From JBBRXJ01 sp038248505 (GTDB lineage Bacteria > Bacteroidota > Bacteroidia > Bacteroidales > JBBRXJ01): DNA of 36,000 bases. The notes below the pieces were generated by a model that ran no database searches, had not been told where the DNA came from, and saw only the letters and a list, made by a program, of their open reading frames with translations. Position 1 is the stretch's first letter. Each line of letters begins with the position of its first letter. Positions 15,507 to 24,041 of this stretch are shown in pieces. A program made the position numbers and the translations under genes. The stretch covers positions 1 through 36,000 of the forward strand of contig JBBRXJ010000031.1 in NCBI GenBank assembly GCA_038248505.1, read 5' to 3'.

Positions 15507-18500
15507 TTGTTATTTATCAATTATATAGCCAGACTAGCTCTATCTTTTTACATTACATTTCTATGTATTGTAATGCTTCTATTATTGTCGTTTTCAAACG
15601 TTGTTTTGGGGCAACGATTTCAAAAAATATATGTTGGTCCTGGCGATGATTTTGGCACTGTTTCTGTTAAAACGAATGATGGGGGCTATATTTTAGGTGG
15701 AAATAAAATGCTGTCTGCTTACACTGATATGTGTGTTGTTCGTTATAGCGCCTCTGGAAAGGTTCTTTGGAATCAGCTTTATGGTAATGATAGAGAAGAT
15801 GGCCTTAGTGCAATTCTTGCAAACCCTTATGGTTCCTATACTCTATTAGGGTTTATGGATAATAATTTGAGTACTGAACGATATATAACCATTTTGAATA
15901 TTGATGATTTGGGCTCAATTATTACCTATAATTTCTATAAATTAACGGGTTCTAAAAAGTTTTTTAAGCCTTCTCGTTTTATTCGTCTCTCTGATGGGGG
16001 GGTATTTGTTGTTGGTAGTATTAGTACCTATCCCTATTCATCAAATCAGGCGGATGGTTTCTATATGAGAATTAATGTGGATGGAACTGTAGCATATGCT
16101 AAGCTTGCCAATTATACTCAATCGGATCAACTAAATGCTTGTGTAGAGTTGCCTAATGGAAACATACTTATTACTGGTCATAGTTTACGTGATGTAGGTG
16201 TACATAAAGTGTATATAGCAATGGTTGATTCTTGGGGAAATGCATTAGTAAATTTTTTGAGTCTCGATTATAATTATACTTCTCACGATTGTTATTATTT
16301 GCCTGAACTAAATCAGATAAAAGTACTCGCATCTGCCCAAAAGGTTTTTGGTGTAAGTCCATTTAAGCCAGTGATTGTGAACTGCGATGATGCGATGAAT
16401 ATCATTTCTGCCTATTATTATGATTTTGGTAATGCATCTGATAATACATATCTTCTTTCATTACAACGCCCAACAATTTCTTCTGGTTTTTATTTAGCAG
16501 GGAATTATAATAATGATGCTATTATTACACGATTGAATATCCATGATGATTTTGAATGGATGAAGGTGTTTGGGGAAAATGCTTCTGAATCTGTCTCTTA
16601 TGGGGCATTAACTGTTTCAAATGAAGAGGATATTGTTTTAGCGCTTACTTCCGATTACTCAACCTATATTAGCTCTTCTGGTATGAATTTAATGCTTATT
16701 AAAACCGATACCACTAAATCAAAAGAATGTTTTCTTTCTAATGATGTATTAATTACTAAAGAAACAATTGCTTCAGCTGTTTTTAATCCTTCTTTAAACT
16801 TTGTTGATTTAGGGGTTCAAGTATTTACTACTTCTTTTCATAAAACACAAAATGTTCCAACAGATATTGTTGCCTGTTGTTTTAAACCTTCAATTCCACA
16901 AGGTATTTTTGATACAATATGTCCTTTTAATGAACCAACGTTCTGTGTTCCATTTGTATCGAATGGTCCTGTAAATCCCTATGTAACTGGCATGGATATT
17001 GATATATTTTACGATACAACCTACATTAAGGCTACTGGGATTTCGTTTACTGGTCCTATTGCAACTCGAAATGGTTCTGTTAATCCGCCTATTACAACTG
17101 ATATTTCTGTGTCGGGCTTAGTTCAAGTTTCTATTAATAAAATTCCTAATCCTACTTTCTTTCTCAATGATTCAGGCAACATTGCTTGTATTGAATTCCA
17201 GATGAAACCAAATTACACAAGCGGAAAATTACTGGAATTTATTAATGCCGGTACTATAGAGTATTACGATACTATGGCTATTGATAGATCTTGCGGCCTC
17301 AGCGACACCGCCTCCTTTTACGCTTATGCCTCCGTTGCTTCATCTTCAATAAGCCATGTTTCATGCAATGCCGGGAGCAATGCCAGTATTGATATAAATA
17401 GTAGTGCGGTACTTCCTGCAACCTATTCTTGGTCAAACGGAAAAACATCCGAAGATGTGAATAGTCTTAATTCAGGAACCTATAGACTAACTATTACCGA
17501 TGCAGGTTCATGTTCTTCTACTTCAAGTTTTGTTATTACGCAACCTATTCCTTTCAATATAATTGCTAACATTACCGATGTGAGCACCTCTGGTGGTTCT
17601 GATGGTGCCATTGATATTACTGTAAGTGGCAGTAATAGTGGTTCATATCAGTATAGCTGGAGCAATGGTAAAACCATTGCGGACATTTCAAGCCTTACCG
17701 CTGGTACATACACCATAACGCTTACTGATTCTAAAGCATGCACCACTACCGTTAGTTTTCAAGTGAAACAACAGATTTCTGTTATAGGTAGTTTGGTTCA
17801 TCCGAGCTGTTTTAAAGGGCTAAATGGCTCTATTGCATTGACAGCTTCATTAGGCGTATTGCCCTATTCATACAGCTGGAGTAATGGTAAAACAAATGCT
17901 ACATTAACTGCACTTAGTGCGGGAACTTATTTTGTTACTACGAGCGATGCGGGTATTGGCAATGCTATTGATACTTTTATACTCCTTCAACCGGATTCGT
18001 TTTATATAAAACAAATATCAAAAACAGATTATACTTGTTTGCCTATATCTGCTGGAGGCCTTCGTGTTTCAGTTATTGGAGGTACCCCGCTCTATGCGCT
18101 ATCATGGAGTAATGGTGGTAATTCTGATACATTGCCTGCTTTAAATCCAACTCTTTATTCAATTACTGTTACGGATCAAAATAATTGTAAAGCGGAAGCA
18201 TCCTTTTTAATATCTTTAATAAAACCCAATACTGCCAGTGCTTTAATAACTAATGATCGCTGTAATACAAATCCATATAATCTGTATAATAATCTAACAG
18301 TTGGATATGATACCATCGGTTTTTGGTATGAATTATCTTCTGAAACTATTATAAATAATGGTATTATTGATGTATCAAAACTTCGTGAAGGTTCTAGTCA
18401 ATATGCATATCGTATTGTTTTACCGGCACCATGCGATACTACCGAAACGATTGTGTCAATCTTTGTAATGCCAGCTCTTAGCGCAGGGCAGGGGAGTAAC

Positions 18501-19208
18501 GGCTATATTTGTTCGGGCAGTATTGACTTAAATTCTTTATTAACAAATGCTGATGATGGTGGCATGTGGATTTTTATTCAAGAAGATTCTATAGTGAGTA
18601 ATATTTTTACCCCTCCTGGTCGTGGCACCTATCAAATGATGTATCGCCATGATACCATAGCTGGATGCCCCGAATCGCTTTCATATTCAACAATTACCTC
18701 TGATACGACACCTCCCAGAATTACTTGTCCTCCCGATTTACACCACAAAACAAACGTGCTTGGCAATGAATATATAGTGGCAGCATATGAGTTAGATCCT
18801 GTGAAAGTGAGCGATGATTGTAATTATACACTTAGTAATACATTCAATAAAAGTTCAACTTTACAAGCAGAAGCTATACCTAATGAAACTACTATTACCT
18901 GGCTCATTGTTGACGAAGCAGGCGGAAGCTCTTCATGTTCTTTTATGGTGAATGTCGAGTCGTTTATTCCAAACATTTTCACTCCAAATGGCGATGGGTT
19001 TAACGACCAGTGGGAATTTACTCTCGGCCGTAAATTTGCTGATGCCATAGTGCAGGTGTATAATCGTTGGGGGCAGCAGGTTTTTGTTTCCGAATCGGGT
19101 TATCCTAGCTATTGGGCTGGGGCAGGAGCTCCTGATGGTTCGTATACCTATCAGATTATTTATAAAGGCGAAGTTTCTTTTAAAGGCTCAGTAGCCATTG
19201 CAAGATGA
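15507..19208 (+). CDS. T9SS type B-sorted surface protein with SprB repeats
   Basis: A large (1233-aa) secreted protein exported by the type IX system. A long hydrophobic signal segment (residues 1-36, ending in VVLGQ) is followed by an N-terminal region of repeated beta strands (about 40-400) with propeller-like GGYILGG and GGVFVVGS motifs. A cohesin-like beta domain is possible at about 465-605. At least four SprB-type repeats carry the YSWSNGKT / LTAGTYTITLTD pattern (about 610-905). The C-terminus from about 1150 is the gliding-motility-associated type B sorting domain (FIPNIFTPNGDGFNDQWEF, then VYNRWGQQVF). The frame starts with TTG at 15507, directly after a stop; an ATG at 15573 would leave only a short uncharged signal. 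The PorP/SprF gene follows 4 nt later. Likely role: adhesin or motility-linked surface protein. Confidence 0.88.
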   Translation: MLFINYIARLALSFYITFLCIVMLLLLSFSNVVLGQRFQKIYVGPGDDFGTVSVKTNDGGYILGGNKMLSAYTDMCVVRYSASGKVLWNQLYGNDREDGLSAILANPYGSYTLLGFMDNNLSTERYITILNIDDLGSIITYNFYKLTGSKKFFKPSRFIRLSDGGVFVVGSISTYPYSSNQADGFYMRINVDGTVAYAKLANYTQSDQLNACVELPNGNILITGHSLRDVGVHKVYIAMVDSWGNALVNFLSLDYNYTSHDCYYLPELNQIKVLASAQKVFGVSPFKPVIVNCDDAMNIISAYYYDFGNASDNTYLLSLQRPTISSGFYLAGNYNNDAIITRLNIHDDFEWMKVFGENASESVSYGALTVSNEEDIVLALTSDYSTYISSSGMNLMLIKTDTTKSKECFLSNDVLITKETIASAVFNPSLNFVDLGVQVFTTSFHKTQNVPTDIVACCFKPSIPQGIFDTICPFNEPTFCVPFVSNGPVNPYVTGMDIDIFYDTTYIKATGISFTGPIATRNGSVNPPITTDISVSGLVQVSINKIPNPTFFLNDSGNIACIEFQMKPNYTSGKLLEFINAGTIEYYDTMAIDRSCGLSDTASFYAYASVASSSISHVSCNAGSNASIDINSSAVLPATYSWSNGKTSEDVNSLNSGTYRLTITDAGSCSSTSSFVITQPIPFNIIANITDVSTSGGSDGAIDITVSGSNSGSYQYSWSNGKTIADISSLTAGTYTITLTDSKACTTTVSFQVKQQISVIGSLVHPSCFKGLNGSIALTASLGVLPYSYSWSNGKTNATLTALSAGTYFVTTSDAGIGNAIDTFILLQPDSFYIKQISKTDYTCLPISAGGLRVSVIGGTPLYALSWSNGGNSDTLPALNPTLYSITVTDQNNCKAEASFLISLIKPNTASALITNDRCNTNPYNLYNNLTVGYDTIGFWYELSSETIINNGIIDVSKLREGSSQYAYRIVLPAPCDTTETIVSIFVMPALSAGQGSNGYICSGSIDLNSLLTNADDGGMWIFIQEDSIVSNIFTPPGRGTYQMMYRHDTIAGCPESLSYSTITSDTTPPRITCPPDLHHKTNVLGNEYIVAAYELDPVKVSDDCNYTLSNTFNKSSTLQAEAIPNETTITWLIVDEAGGSSSCSFMVNVESFIPNIFTPNGDGFNDQWEFTLGRKFADAIVQVYNRWGQQVFVSESGYPSYWAGAGAPDGSYTYQIIYKGEVSFKGSVAIAR

Positions 19209-19212
19209 TTGT

Positions 19213-20202
19213 ATGAAGCCTTTATTAATCATAAGTCTCATTGTGTTTTCTGCAATTCAAGTTACTGCTCAGCAATTTCCAATGTTTAGTCAGTACAACG
19301 ATCAGCTATCACATATTAATCCCGCAACAAGTGGTTTTTTGGGCAATGGCTCGTATGGTATAATGAGCAAAAACCAATGGCTTGGTTACAAACGAGCACC
19401 ACTAACCTTTGTTGCTTATGGTGAAGCGCGCATCTTAAAACGCAGCTACTTTCTCAAAAAAATATTCTTTGGTAAAACGGCTCTGAAGGAACGTCGTAAG
19501 AAATCAAACATAGGTTTTGGTGGGGCTATATTTTCTGATAATAATGGTTTGCTTTCTCAAAATGGTTTCTTATTAAATTATGCCTACCATTTTTTTATGC
19601 AAAAGTCGCAAATCTCTTTAGGACTTGGGCTTTCATTTTCACAATATGCTGCCGATCGTAAGCGCATGGAGCCTGGCAATACCTCCGATCCTTTGTTAAA
19701 CACTATGAGTCCTGCATATTCGCCAGATTTTAATTTTGGTTTTGCAATGCGAAACAGAAGTAGCTATATGGCTCTTTCCTCATGCCAACTGCTTGATTCT
19801 AGACTTCGTTTTGGTGGTGCCAGTTTAAAATATGGTGCCAAACGTCATTTTTTTTTAACTGGAGGAACAAAAGTTTTTCTGAACGAAAATTTGTCATTGC
19901 TGCCTTCTATAATGCTTCGTTCCATGCAAGACTTCAGATATTTGGCCGAAATAGGTTCTCGACTCTTATATTCCAATACCTTTTGGATGGGAATAAATTA
20001 TCGTAACAATGGAGAAGTTATTTTTTTTGCTGGCAGCATTATTCATAACAACATCATGTCAAATCACCTATTTATAGGCTATGCATGCGATTACCCATTC
20101 TTTAATAGCCTACGCCGCGCTAATTTTGCTTCTCACGAAATATCCCTCCGTATGGTTATTGGTGACGAAGAACGCCGCAAAAAATGGAAAGAAAGATATT
20201 AG
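19213..20202 (+). CDS. PorP/SprF family type IX secretion membrane protein
   Basis: An outer-membrane beta-barrel protein of the PorP/SprF family. In Flavobacterium, SprF is needed for secretion or attachment of SprB, and type B-sorted proteins usually have such a partner next door. The 329-aa protein starts with a signal peptide (MKPLLIISLIVFSAIQVTAQ), then the family opening QQFPMFSQYNDQLSHINPATSGF and NQWLGYKRAP, followed by alternating amphipathic strands. The ATG at 19213 is chosen over an upstream in-frame TTG because it gives a clean signal peptide. It follows the SprB-repeat gene by 4 nt, so the two are surely co-transcribed. Confidence 0.9.
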   Translation: MKPLLIISLIVFSAIQVTAQQFPMFSQYNDQLSHINPATSGFLGNGSYGIMSKNQWLGYKRAPLTFVAYGEARILKRSYFLKKIFFGKTALKERRKKSNIGFGGAIFSDNNGLLSQNGFLLNYAYHFFMQKSQISLGLGLSFSQYAADRKRMEPGNTSDPLLNTMSPAYSPDFNFGFAMRNRSSYMALSSCQLLDSRLRFGGASLKYGAKRHFFLTGGTKVFLNENLSLLPSIMLRSMQDFRYLAEIGSRLLYSNTFWMGINYRNNGEVIFFAGSIIHNNIMSNHLFIGYACDYPFFNSLRRANFASHEISLRMVIGDEERRKKWKERY

Positions 20203-20213
20203 TAATCCGCTGC

Positions 20214-20230
20214 GACGGACAACATTTTTT
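20214..20230 (+). terminator. Weak terminator-like element between convergent genes
   Basis: A short TCCG / CGGA stem with a 6-nt loop is followed by CAACA and six T. It lies in the 28-nt gap between the PorP/SprF stop and the DUF4914 stop. The stem is too short to be sure. Confidence 0.25.
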
Positions 20231-22108
20231 CTAGTCTTCAAAACAACTCTCGGCCTCAATTAATGCTTCAAATTCAGCTAAACTTCCTTTTTTCAAAAAG
20301 CAATCAATAATCTTTTTACCAAGCGGATCAAGTCCTTCAACATTAAATTGCATCAGTTCTTTATGAAAGAAATTGTGAAGTATATCAGCACCTTTATCAT
20401 ATGCTTCAAGACCTACTTCAGCTTGTAGCTCTACTTTTAATAAACCTGGTTCAAAAGTATTTGACTCAATATTTAATTTATTTAAGGCATATCCAAGCAT
20501 CGAATAACGAGCTGGTGAAAGTTCATCCTGACTAAAGCTAATACCTCCGCGACGGGTTAAATATTCGCGCATAATCCATTGTGGCATAAAGCCCACTTGC
20601 CAAACACCTACATGCTTAACCGGACATAATGCATAATGTACTCTAGGCGATTCAACAATTTGTTTTAGTAAAAGATTGGCTTGCGTAATTTTCTTTCCAG
20701 TTGCAAATGGCCAGTATGATCCAACGCCTTCTGATTGCATACCCTCTGATGAAATAATACTTGGATTGTCATGGCCACGAGGGGACACTAATCGCCACAA
20801 CCAAGCAATGGCTGGTGGAAGAATGTGAAACAATCCAATGATACCATAGGATGGATTCTCTTTTGTACACACTGGCGTGCGAACTCCAAAACTTCTAACA
20901 TCAATGCTTATGGCAGTATTGATAATGTCGGGAACAATAGTACGTGGCATTATAAACCGCGGATTTGGGCATGCTTTACCTGGGGTATCTTCAATATGAT
21001 CCCATAGTAGAGCTGTACCTCCGGGTTGCGCATCTAAATTCAAAAATAATAATGGATCTTTTGGATGTATAGATAAGGACTCAATATCAGGATCTGTTCC
21101 GTAGTTTTTAATATGATCAACTCGTATAAACCAAGCACTCTCAGCATCTATAACGGTTAGTTTACCATTGTTTTTCTGAATATCCTTGTGTGCTAAACTC
21201 ATATCATCGGTAACCGGTCGCAAGCGACAACCTCTTGGGATTACCAGATTACGCTTAAATCCATTAAGGGTATTGGTACCAAAAAGAATGCTTCCATCAA
21301 ACTCTCGATGCATGTGTTCATTCATTTCGCTCTTTCCGCCTCCACTTGCACCTTCATGCATAATATTTATTTTAATATCATAGGGCGTTAAAACTTGAAC
21401 AACGGCGGCATGATTGGTTACCCAACCTTCTTTTTCGCCAAAATGAATAAGAGCGCCATAGGCACCTTTTTTAGCACTTGGGCCAGGATATAAATTGTAA
21501 CTAAAAAGCTCGTAACAATTAGGCTGACGATTGTGTATAACAATTTGTTTGCCTTTAAAATGTGTATGACGGAATGGAGGAGCTACAAATGCGTAAAATT
21601 TTGGCTCAAATACTCCTTCGTGCTTATCAATATCTATAATGCCTTGAAGCATAGCAATGCCAAGTGCAAAAAAACCAGCATTGGCTGGCACTATTGCAAA
21701 TGATTGAATACCATGATCTGCATGCCCTGCAATAAAAGGGAAAATAATTAAATCTTGTTTTTTTAACCAATTGAATGTCTCAGATCGAAGACCATCAAAG
21801 CTTTCTTTATGTGTGTCTTTATAACGTTCTTTATCTGTTGGTTCATCATCTCCTATTAACATACAGTCTGGATCGCGCCTGCGCATATATGGCTCATAAT
21901 AATTTGCTGAAATCCCATTTTTTACTTTGCAAACATAAGCCTCTTTTACTAGGCCTTTGCCTGGTACTTCATAGGCAATTTCGTGAAAACCATCGGTGTT
22001 TGGACATGACATTTCCGTTAATTCTTTGGTATTATGAGCAAGGGTTACTTTGCTCGAATTCTTTAATAAATCTGTAATTTCAGCAGGTAATTTAAATTTT
22101 GATAACAT
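20231..22108 (-). CDS. DUF4914 family protein with a P-loop, PEPCK-like
   Basis: A 625-aa cytoplasmic protein I recognise as DUF4914, of unknown function. A Walker A-like P-loop EGASGGGKS sits at 252-260, followed by a His-rich helix (EMNEHMH). Downstream are VTDDMSLAHKDI (299-310) and TVIDAESAWFIRVDH (318-332), consistent with metal and substrate contacts. The GASGGGKS loop and the order of these blocks recall the phosphoenolpyruvate carboxykinase / HPr-kinase P-loop fold, so a nucleotide-dependent kinase or carboxykinase-like activity is inferred, not shown. No signal peptide is present. It is monocistronic, transcribed towards the PorP/SprF gene, and has its own -7 element and palindrome upstream. 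Confidence 0.8.
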   Translation of the reverse strand: MLSKFKLPAEITDLLKNSSKVTLAHNTKELTEMSCPNTDGFHEIAYEVPGKGLVKEAYVCKVKNGISANYYEPYMRRRDPDCMLIGDDEPTDKERYKDTHKESFDGLRSETFNWLKKQDLIIFPFIAGHADHGIQSFAIVPANAGFFALGIAMLQGIIDIDKHEGVFEPKFYAFVAPPFRHTHFKGKQIVIHNRQPNCYELFSYNLYPGPSAKKGAYGALIHFGEKEGWVTNHAAVVQVLTPYDIKINIMHEGASGGGKSEMNEHMHREFDGSILFGTNTLNGFKRNLVIPRGCRLRPVTDDMSLAHKDIQKNNGKLTVIDAESAWFIRVDHIKNYGTDPDIESLSIHPKDPLLFLNLDAQPGGTALLWDHIEDTPGKACPNPRFIMPRTIVPDIINTAISIDVRSFGVRTPVCTKENPSYGIIGLFHILPPAIAWLWRLVSPRGHDNPSIISSEGMQSEGVGSYWPFATGKKITQANLLLKQIVESPRVHYALCPVKHVGVWQVGFMPQWIMREYLTRRGGISFSQDELSPARYSMLGYALNKLNIESNTFEPGLLKVELQAEVGLEAYDKGADILHNFFHKELMQFNVEGLDPLGKKIIDCFLKKGSLAEFEALIEAESCFED

Positions 22109-22131
22109 TCGTTTAATTTTTTATATTCACA

Positions 22132-22139
22132 CAAATCTA
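22132..22139 (-). promoter_or_regulatory. Probable -7 element of the DUF4914 gene
   Basis: The minus strand reads TAGATTTG, matching TAnnTTTG, 24 nt before the start codon. No TTG is found at the standard -33 distance; the space is taken up by the palindrome at 22145-22163. Confidence 0.45.
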
Positions 22140-22144
22140 CAACT

Positions 22145-22163
22145 CGTTAATTTCTTATTAACG
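22145..22163. promoter_or_regulatory. Perfect inverted repeat, likely operator of the DUF4914 gene
   Basis: CGTTAAT and ATTAACG flank a 5-nt TTCTT spacer. The repeat lies 5 nt upstream of the -7 element, in the promoter spacer/-33 zone, and 32 nt past the dapA stop. No U-tract follows it on the minus strand, so a terminator for dapA is less likely than a regulator site. Confidence 0.5.
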
Positions 22164-22195
22164 ATATATCAATCATCTCAATAAGAAACAGTATT

Positions 22196-23089
22196 TTACT
22201 TTCCCTGTTTTTTAAACTCAGCAGTTAGTTTCTCTAACTTTTCTGCATGATCTGCACTAACAGGCACTAAGGGTAAACGAAGATAGCCTTCAATAATTCC
22301 CATTTGATTAAGTATCGTTTTTATTCCACAAGGACTACCTTCCTCAAAAATCGCATTTATTAAAGGCAAAATTTGTAAGCTAATTTCAGCAGCTACTTTA
22401 AAATCCTGCTTTAACGCTTTCTTAGTCATTGCTGAAAATTCTTTTGGAAAACCATTTGATATAACAGAAATAATTCCATCTCCACCCATTACAATAACAG
22501 GTATGGTTAGCGCATCATCACCTGAAATAACCATGAAATCAGCAGGTTTATTGCGAATAATTTCCATTATCTGAGGCATATTACCTGATGCTTCTTTAAC
22601 CGCTACAATGTTTTTTACATTTGCTAATCGTAAAGTGGTAGCAGCAGTCATGTTAACACCCGTACGTCCAGGTACATTGTAAATAATAACGGGAACAGGG
22701 CAAACGGCAGCAACAGCCTTAAAATGCTGAAATATTCCTTCTTGTGAGGGTTTATTATAATATGGGGTGACGGATAAAAGACCATCGACACCTTCAAAGT
22801 CAATTTCTTCAATACCATTAATTATATCAGCAGTATTATTGCCTCCACAGCCAACTACAATGGGTACACGTTTGTTTACTTTCTCAACAACAAAATTTAT
22901 AATTGCGTGTTTTTCGTCTGTCGAAATGGTAACCGATTCTCCAGTAGTTCCTAAAACTACTAAATAATCAATGCCTCCCGTAATCTGAAATTCAATAAGT
23001 TTTTCGAACGAATTGAAATCAATTGACCCGTCTTTTCTGAATGGTGTAACAATGGCTGTTCCTGTTCCGCTAAAAATCTTTTTAGTCAT
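22196..23089 (-). CDS. dapA: 4-hydroxy-tetrahydrodipicolinate synthase
   Basis: Condenses pyruvate with aspartate semialdehyde, the first step dedicated to diaminopimelate and lysine. The 297-aa TIM-barrel protein has the full active site: Lys165 (Schiff base, in VAVKEASGN), Tyr137 and Arg142 in IIYNVPGRTGVN, Thr48/Thr49 in LGTTGE, and Tyr111 in TPYYNKPSQEG. All are offset by four from the E. coli numbering. It follows the small unknown gene by 6 nt and is probably co-transcribed with it. Confidence 0.95.
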   Translation of the reverse strand: MTKKIFSGTGTAIVTPFRKDGSIDFNSFEKLIEFQITGGIDYLVVLGTTGESVTISTDEKHAIINFVVEKVNKRVPIVVGCGGNNTADIINGIEEIDFEGVDGLLSVTPYYNKPSQEGIFQHFKAVAAVCPVPVIIYNVPGRTGVNMTAATTLRLANVKNIVAVKEASGNMPQIMEIIRNKPADFMVISGDDALTIPVIVMGGDGIISVISNGFPKEFSAMTKKALKQDFKVAAEISLQILPLINAIFEEGSPCGIKTILNQMGIIEGYLRLPLVPVSADHAEKLEKLTAEFKKQGK

Positions 23090-23095
23090 TGCAAA

Positions 23096-23632
23096 TCATT
23101 TTAATATGGTTAAGAAGTGTTTTATTTGTTCTATAAAGTAAGTTGGACTGGTATTGTCTTTTACATCTATCATTAAGTCCGTAAAATTTTTGGAACTATT
23201 ATTGATGCCTACTTTAAATTTGGCTCTTGATAATTGCGATATATGTTCAAGTGGCAAGCATTCTTCTGTAGAGAGATCTAACAATAAATCATACTCTGTC
23301 TCAATAAATGCTTTTATAAATGGAGCAGTAGGTTTAAAATGCCAATTAATATTATGAAAGGAAAGAAGATTAATCTCCTTACTGTTTAAATACATTGCAG
23401 GTATATTTTTCCCTTCATAGTAAGCTATAGCAAACACCCGAATATTACGTGAAGTGAGATAATGCATAAACTCAAGATAGGTATCGAAGTCGCTTGAATT
23501 ATTTGTTAGTTTAAATAAAATGCCCGCTGTACTTGAATTTTCAAGGGTTTTCAATTCCTTTGAACGAACCAAGTGTTTTCCCTGTTTTTGAAGGACGTAA
23601 TTGCTTATATTTTTCTTTAAACTCCCGAACAT
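23096..23632 (-). CDS. Conserved Bacteroidetes protein of unknown function (DUF6913-like)
   Basis: A 178-aa soluble protein with no signal peptide or membrane segment. It has alternating strands and helices (AGILFKLTNN, FDTYLEFMHYLTSRNIRVFAIAYY, YDLLLDLSTEECLPLEHISQLSRAKFKVGI), an arrangement that suggests a Rossmann-like or glycosyltransferase-like half domain. A gene of this type often precedes dapA in Bacteroidetes, and I believe it is the family called DUF6913. The function is unknown. The dapA gene starts 6 nt after its stop, so the two form an operon. Confidence 0.7.
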   Translation of the reverse strand: MFGSLKKNISNYVLQKQGKHLVRSKELKTLENSSTAGILFKLTNNSSDFDTYLEFMHYLTSRNIRVFAIAYYEGKNIPAMYLNSKEINLLSFHNINWHFKPTAPFIKAFIETEYDLLLDLSTEECLPLEHISQLSRAKFKVGINNSSKNFTDLMIDVKDNTSPTYFIEQIKHFLTILK

Positions 23633-23989
23633 CAGCCTGCAATAATAATAAAATTATCCGATTAATTATATCAATAGGGCAATAAAAGAATTGAATATAA
23701 TGATATGATATTTAGATAAATATAGTAAGCCTACTGAGAATATTCACTAAATATTGAGGCTTCTTTGTCATATACGCTTTATGATTATCCCTAATTATAC
23801 CATGAATTCTTTATACTGACTATTTATGGTAGAATCTGTGAGCATAGTTGATGTCTTTGAGAGTTTGATATCTGTGCTTAATATGCCAAAAGAAGTCAAT
23901 ACCAGTATTCTCAATGTATAAGAAGGCGTATACTTAGTTCTCCAGAGTAGTGAAGCCTGTCGTTGAGTTTTCTGCGGCGGAGAAAGACC
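23633..23989. other. Non-coding gap between the DUF6913-like gene and the next terminator
   Basis: No convincing gene is seen. A loose hairpin with AAGCCT (23727-23732) and AGGCTT (23757-23762) as outer arms is present, but no promoter match was found. A minus-strand open frame of 78 codons covers part of the gap but begins on top of the terminator at 23990-24022, so I do not call it. Confidence 0.4.
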
Positions 23990-24022
23990 AAAAAAAAAGT
24001 CCCGCTTTCGCAAGACTTTTTT
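23990..24022 (-). terminator. Intrinsic terminator of the beta-propeller gene
   Basis: On the minus strand AAAAAAGTC-TTGC, a GAAA tetraloop and GCGG-GACTTTTTT form a 13-bp stem with two G-U pairs, followed by a U-run. It begins 20 nt after the stop at 24042. Confidence 0.92.
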
Positions 24023-24041
24023 AAATATCAATGTAGGATTA

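Noticed and set aside
23795..24031. 78-codon open frame on the minus strand
   Set aside because: It starts on top of the intrinsic terminator of the beta-propeller gene, has no recognisable family or leader, and its composition looks like translated non-coding DNA.
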